From Methylotenera_A sp040079935 (GTDB taxonomy: Bacteria; Pseudomonadota; Gammaproteobacteria; Burkholderiales; Methylophilaceae), in the NCBI GenBank assembly GCA_040079935.1, contig JBEBJI010000026.1, forward strand, positions 1 through 28,506: 28,506 nucleotides of DNA, given 5' to 3'. Every line of letters starts with the position of its first letter. The stretch's first letter is position 1. Below are positions 14,297-22,737 of the stretch, piece by piece. Position numbers and translations under genes: made by a program. Under the pieces are notes generated by a model. It did not search any database. It saw only the letters and a list, made by a program, of their open reading frames with translations, and had not been told where the DNA came from.

Positions 14297-15647
14297 TTGG
14301 ACTTACCACTAACTGTTGATTAATATCTTGCAAATCTGCCTCTGCTACCAAGCCAGATGCGGCTTTCAAGCGGATGATGTTCACCAAGTAATTGTAGCGC
14401 GCCTGCAATAAATCACGCTTGGCGCTAAATAGTTGCTGTTGCGCATTGAGCACATCCACACTCGTACGTACACCAACTTCATAACCCAACTTAGTCGAAT
14501 CGAGCTGGCTTTGGCTAGAAATCAAGGCTTGATCTAAAGCTTTAACTTGCGCAATGGTGGTGTTCAAATTCAAATAAGCACGCTGTGTTTCTAAATCGGT
14601 GCTGCGCCGCGCAATTTCTATATCATCCAGCGCTTTTTGCTTATTTAACACCGCTTGGCGTGCGCGCGAGCTTATCGCGCCACCCGCATACAACGGAATT
14701 TGCAATTGCAAACCGATGGTGGCGTTTTTTAGCTCATTACCCGCGCTGAATACCGACGGGCTGCCGTTTGCATAGCTATTTGTATAGCTCGCCACTGCAT
14801 CCAAAGTTGGCAAATGGCCAGCTTGCGCATTTTCCACATCTTGCTCCGCCAGCTTAAGCGCATCTTGTTGAATTTGTATATTCAAGTTATTTTGCACGGC
14901 GACTTGCTGCCAATCTTGCATGCTTTGGTTTAATTGCGCCACTTGAATATCCGATTTTGCGGTGGCTAATTTAGCAGGAATTTCACCCGTAATTGCCTCG
15001 ACTGAGCGCTTGGCAATTTCATATTCGTTAATTGCGGCAATTTCTTGCGCTAAAATTAAATCGTAGCGCGCTTGCGCCTCGTTTACGTCTGTCACCGTCG
15101 CGGTGCCTACCTCAAATGTGGCTTTGGCCTGATCGAGCTGGCTTAAAATGGCGGCTTTTTGCGCACCAATTAAATCAATTTTATCTTGCGCAATCAGCAC
15201 ATCAAAATAAGTCTGTGTAGTGCGTAAAATAAGCGCTTGCTGACTTAAATGATATTGTTTATCGGCCAAACTCACTTGCGTTTTGCTTTGCTCCATTTGC
15301 ACCAAATTTTGTTTTCGATAAATCGGCTGACGCGCTTCAACGCCCGCTTTATAATTCTCAAACTTTGAGTTACCAGGCGGTACGTTAGATTCCAAATAAC
15401 GGATGTGCGTAGCTGAAGTGCTAGCATCAGCATTAAAATTCACCGTCGGGCGATACAGTGCTTTGCCTTGCTCGATAATTTCTTGCGCAGCTTTATTTGC
15501 GCTTAAAGCAGAGGCCAGCGTTGGGTCGTGCGCCAAAGCTTGATGATAAATATCTAATAACGATTGCTGTGTGGCTTGCTGCGTCTCTGCCGCTAACAAG
15601 CTAGCCGGAAACAAAACTGATAATAATAATAGTTGGTTTAGCTTCAT
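14286..15647 (-). CDS. tolC: TolC-family outer-membrane efflux channel
   Basis: 453 aa from the ATG at 15647, one base after the pcm stop; the in-frame TTG at 15659 would overlap pcm and spoil the signal peptide. The signal peptide ends LLAA. Two repeated helical hairpin units follow (residues about 30-235 and 240-435), with typical TolC content: LLDIYHQALAHDPTLASALS, EVGTATVTDVNEAQARYDL, LQIPLYAGGAISSRARQA, YEVGVRTSVDVLNAQQQLFS. It should form the outer-membrane duct for the RND pump encoded upstream in the same run. Confidence 0.93.
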   Translation of the reverse strand: MKLNQLLLLSVLFPASLLAAETQQATQQSLLDIYHQALAHDPTLASALSANKAAQEIIEQGKALYRPTVNFNADASTSATHIRYLESNVPPGNSKFENYKAGVEARQPIYRKQNLVQMEQSKTQVSLADKQYHLSQQALILRTTQTYFDVLIAQDKIDLIGAQKAAILSQLDQAKATFEVGTATVTDVNEAQARYDLILAQEIAAINEYEIAKRSVEAITGEIPAKLATAKSDIQVAQLNQSMQDWQQVAVQNNLNIQIQQDALKLAEQDVENAQAGHLPTLDAVASYTNSYANGSPSVFSAGNELKNATIGLQLQIPLYAGGAISSRARQAVLNKQKALDDIEIARRSTDLETQRAYLNLNTTIAQVKALDQALISSQSQLDSTKLGYEVGVRTSVDVLNAQQQLFSAKRDLLQARYNYLVNIIRLKAASGLVAEADLQDINQQLVVSPNAN

Positions 15648-15648
15648 A

Positions 15649-16347
15649 TTAAAACTCAAACTGCTCTGCCTGCGGCGCGTTAATCAGCTCAGGAATACAA
15701 GTTTCAAACAACACGTCTTCTTTATATCCCGTTTTAGAAACACGTTGTATAAGCGTTGCCTGCATTGCTGGCGCGCTGCCTAGTACAATAAACATAAGCC
15801 CGCCTATCGTTAATTGCTGACGCACGTTTGCTGGTTCTACTGGTGATGAGCCTGTATAAACAATCACGTCGTAATGTTCATAACTTGGCCGACCAAGCGT
15901 TCCATCGGCCACTTCTAATGTGACATTTTGGATATTGTTCTTAGTTAAATTTTTAGCGGCTTGTGCGCTCAAATCTGCCTCAATTTCGACTGAAATCACC
16001 TGTTTAGCAAGGCTTGCCAGCAGCGCAGTAAAATAGCCACTGCCAGTGCCTATATGCAACACTGTTTGCGATTTTTGTACATTTAACGCTTGCAAAATAC
16101 GGCCCTCTAACTTTGGGCTGAGCACGGTCTGACCTTGCCCTATTGGTATTTCGATATCGGCAAAAGCTAAACCTTGATATTCTGCTGGCACAAAATTTTC
16201 GCGCGGCACTTCGTTAAACAGTTGCAACACTGTTGGGTCTAACACCTCCCAAGTGCGAATTTGCTGTTCTATCATGTTGAACCTAGCTTTGCGCATATTA
16301 AAACGCACGGTTTCTGGCGGCATGTTATTTTGTTCAGTTTGCATCAT
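15649..16347 (-). CDS. Protein-L-isoaspartate O-methyltransferase-family protein
   Basis: 232 aa. An SAM-binding fold is clear: VLHIGTGSGYFTALLASLA, VISVEIEADLSAQA, VTLEVADGTLG, YDVIVYTGSSP. The N-terminus (ARFNMIEQQIRTWEVLD, VPRENFVPAEYQGLAFAD) is typical of the PCMT family. The substrate motif is GQTVLSPKLEGRILQAL, a departure from the SQPYIVA-type motif of true Pcm, so repair of isoaspartate is not certain. TAGGAG precedes the ATG. It stands directly before tolC, an arrangement common in betaproteobacteria. Confidence 0.82.
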   Translation of the reverse strand: MMQTEQNNMPPETVRFNMRKARFNMIEQQIRTWEVLDPTVLQLFNEVPRENFVPAEYQGLAFADIEIPIGQGQTVLSPKLEGRILQALNVQKSQTVLHIGTGSGYFTALLASLAKQVISVEIEADLSAQAAKNLTKNNIQNVTLEVADGTLGRPSYEHYDVIVYTGSSPVEPANVRQQLTIGGLMFIVLGSAPAMQATLIQRVSKTGYKEDVLFETCIPELINAPQAEQFEF

Positions 16348-16374
16348 TACTGATTACTCCTAATGTTTCAGTCG

Positions 16375-16380
16375 ATTATA
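16375..16380 (-). promoter_or_regulatory. Candidate -10 for pcm-tolC
   Basis: On the minus strand CGTTATAATCG contains a perfect TATAAT about 27 nt before the pcm ATG, in the only real gap (80 nt) of the efflux run. The -35 at standard spacing is poor (CTTTAT). It may give pcm-tolC an independent promoter. Confidence 0.35.
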
Positions 16381-16427
16381 ACGTATGACCTTGTTGTATA
16401 AAGTGAAATTAAACAAACTTTTAATGC

Positions 16428-19400
16428 TTAGCTCTCAATCACTTGTGGTATTTTTACTTTAAACCAAGCCGCGTAAAGCGCCGGCAAAAACAATACCGTT
16501 AACAAAGTGGCTATGGCTAAACCTCCCATAATCGCCACTGCCATTGGGCCAAAAAACACGCTTCTGGTAAGCGGTATCATTGCCAAAATCGCCGCTGCAG
16601 CGGTGAGCACAATTGGCCTGAATCTTCTAATGGTCGATTCAATCACCGCTTGCCAAGGCGCTAAGCCAGAAGCCATGTCTTGATCGATTTGATCCACCAA
16701 AATTACCGAGTTACGCATAATCATGCCCGAAAGCGCAATCGTACCCAGCATCGCAACGAAGCCAAATGGTTGGTTAAATAGCAGTAACCCAATTGTGACC
16801 CCAATTAAACCCAAAGGTGCGGTGAGCAACACCAAAAACATGCGCGAAAAACTTTTTAACTGCAAAATTAATAGTGTTAAAACCACTACTAAAAACAAAG
16901 GTGCGCCTTTGGCAACTGAGGCAGCGCCCTTGGCTGATTCTTCCACCGCGCCGCCCGTTTCTAGCGTGATGCCATACGGTAAATTGGCACGAATTTCTGT
17001 TAATTCTTCTTCAATTTGAGCTGACACCACAGGCGCTTGTATATTGCCTCGCAGGTGAGCTCGCACTGTCAGCGATGGCACGCGATTACGCCGCCAAATC
17101 ACGCCTTCTTCAAACTCTGACGAAAAAGTGGCAATTTGCGAAATAGGCACGCTGGTACCAGTTGCGGTGTTTATCATCAAATTAGGCAACCGCGACAAGC
17201 GCTTACGCTCAATCTCCGCGCCGCGCACCACCAAATCAATGCGCTCGCTGCCTTCTCTAAATTCGGTGATATAAAGCTCACTCATTGCGCCGTTGAGCAT
17301 ATTAGCAATATCCACCGAGCTTACGCCCAATAACCGCGCCTTGACTTGGTCTATCGACACTTTCACCACTTTACTTGGCTCTTCCCAGCCCAATTGCACA
17401 TTGGCTAAATTTGGGTTTGCGCGCATAATTTCTGCAATATTGTGGGCAATTTCGCGCACTTTAGGAATGTCGTTGCCATCGACACGAAACTGCACGGGGA
17501 AACCCACTGGAGGACCATTTTCTAAACGCAACACCGAACCACGCAGACTTGGAAAATCCGTCTCGAACAATTTAAGTAAATCGCTACGCAACGCTTCGCG
17601 TTGCGTTAGATCTTTACTCAACACCACAAACTGGGCAAAACCGCGATGTGCCAACTGAATATCTAAAGGCAAGTAATAGCGCGGTGCGCCAATGCCAATA
17701 TAAGCGACAAAATTATCGATGCCTTTATTATTTTTATTCCAATTATGCAGCCAACTTTCTAACTTTTTCACCTCAGCGTTGGTAGCTTGGTAAGACGCGC
17801 CTTCGGTCATACGCAAATCGACAACTAATTCCAGGCGCGTGGAATCGGGGAAAAACTGCTGTTGCACTTTGCCAAAACCGACAATTGATAGCACAAACAT
17901 GGCCAGCGTAATGACAATGACAGTTTTTCGATAACGCACACACCAGGTAACTAAATGACGGAAGGCGTTATAAAACTTAGTGTTATAAATATCGTGATGA
18001 TGATTGTCATCAACCTTCTCAACCAATCCCAGTCTGCCTTTCAGCCATGCCATTAATTTAGATGGTTGTGGTGCTTTTGTGTAATCTGGCAACAAATGAT
18101 AGCCCAAGTAGGGCACAAAAATCACCGCAGCAAACCACGAAATAATTAAGGCAATCGCCGATACTTGAAAGATAGAACGCGTGTATTCACCCGTGGATGA
18201 AGCGGCTGTGGCAATCGGCAAAAAGCCCGCAACAGTAACCAGCGTGCCAGTTAGCATGGGCATGGCGGTGGAGCTATAAGCAAACGAGGCGGCTTTCACC
18301 CTATCCCAACCTTGCTCCATTTTTGACGACATCATCTCGACCGCGATAATCGCATCATCCACCAACAGCCCCAGCGCCAATATCAGCGCGCCTAGCGAGA
18401 TTTTATGCAGACCTATATCGTAAATGCTCATTACTAAAAACGTGGCGGCCAGCACCACGGGAATAGAAATCGCCACCACAATCCCTGTGCGCCAGCCTAA
18501 TGAAAGCAAACTTACGCCAAGCACGATAACAAGAGCTTCTACCAACGATTTTACAAAATCGTTGACCGAATTGGCGACAATTTTGGGCTGCGAGGTAATG
18601 GTATTAAAACTTAGGCCTACGGGCAAACTTTGCTGAATTCTGGCAATTTTTTTATCTAATGCATGGCCTAGCGCGATCACGTCGCCACCTTGGCGCATAC
18701 TCACTCCCAAAAATAACGCCTCTTTGCCATCAAAGCGCACCGTGTCGCGCGGAGGGTCTTCGTAACCGCGATAAACGCGCGCCACATCATTTAACTTAAA
18801 ATCTTGATTATTTGCACGTAGTCTTATTTCACGCAAATCTTCCAGCGTGCTGTACCTTCCCGAAACCTCAATACGAATGCGCTCTGTAGGCGAATCGTAA
18901 GTGCCGCCGCGTACAACCGCATTTTGCGCTTGTAGAATATTGAGTAGCGTTGTGGTACTTATTCCTAGCGTAGCTAGCTTGGCATTAGAAAGCTCGATAA
19001 AAATACGTTGTTTTTGCTCACCAAAAAAATCAACTTTGGCTACATCTGGCGTTTTTAGTAGTTCTGAGCGAATAATTTCCGCTTGTTTTTTTAAGGCAAA
19101 GTTGTCAAAACCATCGCCAGTAAGCGCATACATGCTACCATACACATCGCTAAACTCATCGTTAAACACCAAGCTTTCAATATTATTGGGTAGCGTATGG
19201 CGAATATCGCCCACTTTTTTGCGCACTTGGTACCATATATCTGGAATTGCCTTAGAAAAAGTATTATCTTTAATCACGATAAATATCATCGATTCGCCAG
19301 GTCTAGAATAGCTACTGGAATAATCAATATTTGGTACTTCTTGAATTTTTTTCTCAAGCTTATCGGTAATTTGCTGCTCAACTTCTATGGCGCTGGCGCC

Positions 19401-19604
19401 TGGCCAAGTGGTGCGTACCAGCATGACTTTAAAAGTAAACGGTGGATCTTCCGATTGTCCCAAGGTAGTAAAGGCAAACATGCCCGCAACAGTGAGCATA
19501 ATCATTAAATACAGCACCAATACCTGATTCTTAAGCGCCCACTCAGAAATATTAAAGTGGGAAGCTTTTGTTACTTCTTGGCTTGTTTCTTTACTTTCAA
19601 TCAC
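16428..19604 (-). CDS. RND efflux pump inner-membrane permease (AcrB/HAE1-like)
   Basis: 1058 aa with a GTG start that overlaps the adaptor stop by four bases (GTGA). Proton-driven exporter with the usual two repeats of one plus five membrane helices and large periplasmic loops. The start of the first loop has TLGQSEDPPFTFKVMLVRT and WPGASAIEVEQQITDKLE. The proton-relay Asp pair is in ALGLLVDDAIIAVEMM (TM4). SGMIMRNSVILVDQID and PIVLTAAAAILAMIPL are typical of the second half. The substrate cannot be told from sequence. It works with the adaptor upstream and probably the TolC protein downstream. Confidence 0.95.
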   Translation of the reverse strand: MIESKETSQEVTKASHFNISEWALKNQVLVLYLMIMLTVAGMFAFTTLGQSEDPPFTFKVMLVRTTWPGASAIEVEQQITDKLEKKIQEVPNIDYSSSYSRPGESMIFIVIKDNTFSKAIPDIWYQVRKKVGDIRHTLPNNIESLVFNDEFSDVYGSMYALTGDGFDNFALKKQAEIIRSELLKTPDVAKVDFFGEQKQRIFIELSNAKLATLGISTTTLLNILQAQNAVVRGGTYDSPTERIRIEVSGRYSTLEDLREIRLRANNQDFKLNDVARVYRGYEDPPRDTVRFDGKEALFLGVSMRQGGDVIALGHALDKKIARIQQSLPVGLSFNTITSQPKIVANSVNDFVKSLVEALVIVLGVSLLSLGWRTGIVVAISIPVVLAATFLVMSIYDIGLHKISLGALILALGLLVDDAIIAVEMMSSKMEQGWDRVKAASFAYSSTAMPMLTGTLVTVAGFLPIATAASSTGEYTRSIFQVSAIALIISWFAAVIFVPYLGYHLLPDYTKAPQPSKLMAWLKGRLGLVEKVDDNHHHDIYNTKFYNAFRHLVTWCVRYRKTVIVITLAMFVLSIVGFGKVQQQFFPDSTRLELVVDLRMTEGASYQATNAEVKKLESWLHNWNKNNKGIDNFVAYIGIGAPRYYLPLDIQLAHRGFAQFVVLSKDLTQREALRSDLLKLFETDFPSLRGSVLRLENGPPVGFPVQFRVDGNDIPKVREIAHNIAEIMRANPNLANVQLGWEEPSKVVKVSIDQVKARLLGVSSVDIANMLNGAMSELYITEFREGSERIDLVVRGAEIERKRLSRLPNLMINTATGTSVPISQIATFSSEFEEGVIWRRNRVPSLTVRAHLRGNIQAPVVSAQIEEELTEIRANLPYGITLETGGAVEESAKGAASVAKGAPLFLVVVLTLLILQLKSFSRMFLVLLTAPLGLIGVTIGLLLFNQPFGFVAMLGTIALSGMIMRNSVILVDQIDQDMASGLAPWQAVIESTIRRFRPIVLTAAAAILAMIPLTRSVFFGPMAVAIMGGLAIATLLTVLFLPALYAAWFKVKIPQVIES

Positions 19605-20677
19605 GGCATTGTCTCGCTAGTTTGCTCAACAATTTGCGGTTTCACTTGTTGGCCTTTTATCAAGGTATGCACCCCCGCAATCGCCACCATTTCATTGGCT
19701 TGCAGACCGCTAGTAATAGTCACGCCATCTTCAGTATATTGGCCTGTTGTCACTTGGCGCTGATTTGCCACATTATTTTTATCAATTACCCACACGCTAT
19801 TTTTGCCGTTAATTTGCGTCAGTGCGGTGGATGGAATAATGATGTTGTTCGCCTCGCCGCTTTCAAAACGCACGCCTGCAGTCATACCCAATTTAACTGC
19901 ATCGTCAGGCGCCAAAACTGCGATGCGCACATCAAAAGCGCGCGTGGCAGAGCTTGCTGCTGGCGCAATTTCACGTACCTTGCCCGCGTAAGTTTTTTCT
20001 CTATCTGCCCACAATTTAATGGCTGCGCTATCACCCGCTTTTATGCGCGCCATGCGCGATTCTGGCACCGCAACTAGCACTTCAATTTGCTTGGTATCCA
20101 CAATCTGCGCCACCAGTTCACCTGCTTCAACCACTTGACCGGGCTCAGCGCGAATTTGCGTCACCACGCCATCTCTATCAGCCAGCAAAGCGCTATAGCG
20201 CGATTGATTACCAGAAACTGCTGCTTGCGCTTTGGCTTGATTGACTCGCGCATCGGCAGTTTTAAGCTCAGCTTCATATTTATCTAGCGCCTGTTGTGAT
20301 ATAAATTTTTTATTCACTAGTTGACGTTGACGCTCCACATCAGATTTCGCCAGCGAGCGATTCGCCTCAGCTACTCGCACATCTGCCATTGCCGCGCTTG
20401 CGCCTAAATTACTGTCTGCGGCATCTAAGCGCGCTAATAATTGGCCTTTTTTAACAAGCGCGCCTACATCTACTTTTCGTTCAATAATTTTGCCAGCAAT
20501 TCTAAAACCTTGGTTAGATTCGTAACGCGATTTCACCTCGCCCACCAGTACAATGGCACTGTTTGGTGCAGTTTTACCCACAACCATTACCAAGGCTGGG
20601 CGTGGCGGCGGGGGCGGCTCTACAGGTTTTTCGCAAGCGCTTAATAATAGTGTCAATATTAGTAATAACTTTTTCAT
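19601..20677 (-). CDS. RND efflux periplasmic adaptor (membrane fusion lipoprotein)
   Basis: 358 aa. The lipobox is LLLSAC with Cys15, followed by a proline-rich linker (EKPVEPPPPPRPA). Then come a lipoyl half-motif (VDVGALVKKGQLLARLD), an alpha hairpin of about residues 85-155, the second lipoyl half (DGVVTQIRAEPGQVVEAGEL), a beta-barrel domain and a membrane-proximal domain (IPSTALTQINGKNSVWVID). It links the permease to TolC. The ATG overlaps the tetR stop (ATGA), and its own stop overlaps the permease start. Confidence 0.95.
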   Translation of the reverse strand: MKKLLLILTLLLSACEKPVEPPPPPRPALVMVVGKTAPNSAIVLVGEVKSRYESNQGFRIAGKIIERKVDVGALVKKGQLLARLDAADSNLGASAAMADVRVAEANRSLAKSDVERQRQLVNKKFISQQALDKYEAELKTADARVNQAKAQAAVSGNQSRYSALLADRDGVVTQIRAEPGQVVEAGELVAQIVDTKQIEVLVAVPESRMARIKAGDSAAIKLWADREKTYAGKVREIAPAASSATRAFDVRIAVLAPDDAVKLGMTAGVRFESGEANNIIIPSTALTQINGKNSVWVIDKNNVANQRQVTTGQYTEDGVTITSGLQANEMVAIAGVHTLIKGQQVKPQIVEQTSETMP

Positions 20678-21306
20678 TTATCTTCTCTCAAAAGTCCGCG
20701 TAGCATCACAGTTTGCATTAGTTGCAAGCGTGCAGAAATATCAGTCCAATTTACCCATTTATCGCAAGACATACTTATTTGCAAAGAACACACACCATGC
20801 ACACCCGCCCAAATGGTTTGCGCAATTAAATCGACATCCTGCAAATCAGCCCTAAATCGTCCTGCTGAGTGGACCGCACTCACTACAGTTTTTAATTGAA
20901 AATAAGCGTCTTGCTCAGCACTATTTTGTTGCAAGTTGGAATTTTCAGGCTGTATAGGCGCATGTGCTGTCATAAACATCAGGCGATAATGATTTGGGTG
21001 TGTCAATGCAAATGCTGCATAACCGCGTCCAAGCGCTTGCATTCGCTCTACAGGATCGGCAATTTGCATAATATTTTTTAATGAAGTGGCCAGCGCTAAA
21101 AAGTCGGTATCGCAAATCGCCTTTAGTAGCGCTTCTTTATCTGCGAAATGTAGGTAAATACTGGTGGCAGAGTAGCCAATGCGCTTGGCGATTTCGCGCA
21201 TGGTCACAGCATCCACGCCGCGCGCTACAAATAGCTCGCGCGCCGCATCAATAATCAACGTGCGTAATTGCTCTCTTTCTGTAGCCGTTTTAAGTTTAGG
21301 TGGCAT
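20674..21306 (-). CDS. TetR/AcrR-family repressor of the efflux run
   Basis: 210 aa. The N-terminal helix-turn-helix is clear (REQLRTLIIDAARELFVARG, VDAVTMREIAKRIGYSATSI, YLHFADKEALLKAICD). The C-terminal ligand domain includes LGRGYAAFALTHPNHYRLMF, typical of TetR repressors with WHG-type domains. It overlaps the SDR gene before it by 11 nt and the adaptor after it by 4 nt. Its likely operator is the 37-nt palindrome at 22643-22679, upstream of the first gene of the run (inference). Confidence 0.92.
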   Translation of the reverse strand: MPPKLKTATEREQLRTLIIDAARELFVARGVDAVTMREIAKRIGYSATSIYLHFADKEALLKAICDTDFLALATSLKNIMQIADPVERMQALGRGYAAFALTHPNHYRLMFMTAHAPIQPENSNLQQNSAEQDAYFQLKTVVSAVHSAGRFRADLQDVDLIAQTIWAGVHGVCSLQISMSCDKWVNWTDISARLQLMQTVMLRGLLREDK

Positions 21307-22105
21307 TTTCTGTTTTCTTAGGCAATTCTTTAGTGTCTCTAAGAATCCTTCCAGCTATTTGTAACAACAATTCGCGTGAGGGCATGATTTTGCTGCCAAA
21401 CGCGAGTATTTGATTTTTCCATCCGGGGATAGTATTTAATTTGCCAGCCATCATCGCACTATATCCAGCCAAAGCCACGGTATTTGCTGTCATCAGCCCG
21501 TTTTTTGCATTCGCTGCTGCACCCATGTTTGCGCGGCTTACAAATCCAGTTTCTGTCACTCCTGGGCTAAGTAGTGTTGCACATACCCCTGTGCCACGTA
21601 ACTCAAAGCTTAGTGCTTCGGTAAATTGCATTACATAAGCTTTACTTGCAGCGTACACTGCCAAATTAGGTCCTGGTTGAAACGCAGCAATTGAGCCTAC
21701 ATTCAATATGCGTCCTGATTTACGTTTTTTCATTCCATCTAAAAATAGCGCCGTCAATTCAGTTAAAGTCATAACGTTAAGTTGTAGCATATTTTGGTAA
21801 GTTTCAAATTTGCTCGAATCGAACATTCCATAATCACCAAATCCTGCATTATTTACCAAGCAGTTAACTATTAACTTTTGGTCAATACAAAATTGATATA
21901 AAACTTTAGCTTGATTAGGAATCGATAAATCCATTGCGACAATTACTACATTAGTTTTAAATTGCATCTCAAGTTTATTTTTTAACGCCTGCAAATTTTC
22001 TTCATGCCTTGCAACCAAAATTAAGTGATGGCCTTTTTCTGCCATAATGTTTGCAAACTCTAATCCAATACCACTTGAAGCACCTGTTATTAATGCATAT
22101 TCCAT
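21296..22105 (-). CDS. Short-chain dehydrogenase/reductase
   Basis: 269 aa. Classical SDR: cofactor loop TGASSGIGLEFA (G8-G14), NNAG at 85-88, N110, and catalytic S138, Y151 and K155 (YAASK). R33 in VARHEE favours NADPH. Three ATGs stand in a row (22111, 22108, 22105); GGAG lies 8 nt from the last, which I chose. Substrate unknown. Lies 17 nt after the DUF2269 gene and overlaps tetR by 11 nt, so the efflux pump is expressed with an oxidoreductase; the two may handle the same compound. Confidence 0.88.
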   Translation of the reverse strand: MEYALITGASSGIGLEFANIMAEKGHHLILVARHEENLQALKNKLEMQFKTNVVIVAMDLSIPNQAKVLYQFCIDQKLIVNCLVNNAGFGDYGMFDSSKFETYQNMLQLNVMTLTELTALFLDGMKKRKSGRILNVGSIAAFQPGPNLAVYAASKAYVMQFTEALSFELRGTGVCATLLSPGVTETGFVSRANMGAAANAKNGLMTANTVALAGYSAMMAGKLNTIPGWKNQILAFGSKIMPSRELLLQIAGRILRDTKELPKKTENAT

Positions 22106-22122
22106 CATCATTACTCCAATTC

Positions 22123-22593
22123 TTAAGCTGGTTTAAATACCATATAGTAAAGATTTGCCAAAGGTATTAAGGTAGCTAGCAAGCCAAATATATTCCAAGT
22201 CCTACATAGCTTCCAATAACTATCTGGAATCACGCTACTCACCGCAAAGGCTTTGGCCATTTTAGCTTGCTTTGCTTGAACAGGAATAAGAACGACGACC
22301 CAAATAATGCCTGAGACAATAAATATGGCCATGCCATGCGCAAGCCATTTTGCTGAGTAACTCATATCATGTAAATACACATTTGCCATACCCGCAACCA
22401 GCAACATTAGCACGCCACCGCCAGTAAATATAAAATCAGTTAAAGTCACTTGACGCTGCGCATAAGCGATAATTTGCGGATTGCGCGTCAAATCCGCCAT
22501 GTTTTTCCACCAGCCAGTGATTATAATATTTCCTAGAAACAATACGACGCCCAAAAGATGTATTGTTTTAAGCCACAAGTAACTATTGTCCAT
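22123..22593 (-). CDS. DUF2269 family membrane protein
   Basis: 156 aa from the ATG at 22593; the longer frame begins at a TTG. It starts YLWLKTIHLLGVVLFLGNII, the typical DUF2269 opening with a conserved His in the first helix, followed by TGWWKNMADLTRNPQIIAYA. Four membrane segments are seen: about residues 8-27, 52-72, 80-103 and 130-152. Function unknown; the family has been suggested to be redox or heme related from its His residues, which I cannot confirm. First gene of the efflux run, behind the palindromic operator. Confidence 0.82.
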   Translation of the reverse strand: MDNSYLWLKTIHLLGVVLFLGNIIITGWWKNMADLTRNPQIIAYAQRQVTLTDFIFTGGGVLMLLVAGMANVYLHDMSYSAKWLAHGMAIFIVSGIIWVVVLIPVQAKQAKMAKAFAVSSVIPDSYWKLCRTWNIFGLLATLIPLANLYYMVFKPA

Positions 22594-22642
22594 TTTGCAT
22601 GTTCTCAACTTACAAAAACCTTAATAATCAATTTCCATTATT

Positions 22643-22679
22643 GATACTTAACATTGTTAATTTAACAACGTTAAGTATC
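22643..22679. promoter_or_regulatory. 37-nt palindromic operator, probable TetR site
   Basis: The arms GATACTTAACATTGTTAA and TTAACAACGTTAAGTATC (18 nt each) pair with one mismatch around a single T. It covers the spacer and -10 of the promoter below, 50 nt before the DUF2269 start. Size and position fit a TetR repressor binding as one or two dimers. Confidence 0.75.
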
Positions 22680-22687
22680 GGTGTCAA
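22659..22687 (-). promoter_or_regulatory. Promoter of the DUF2269-SDR-tetR-RND run
   Basis: Minus strand: perfect -35 TTGACA (22682-22687), 17-nt spacer, -10 TAAATT (22659-22664). The operator overlaps the spacer and the -10. Confidence 0.65.
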
Positions 22688-22737
22688 GTAAAAAATATTA
22701 ACCTATATTTTGCAACACTGAATTGGGAAGTGATGTA

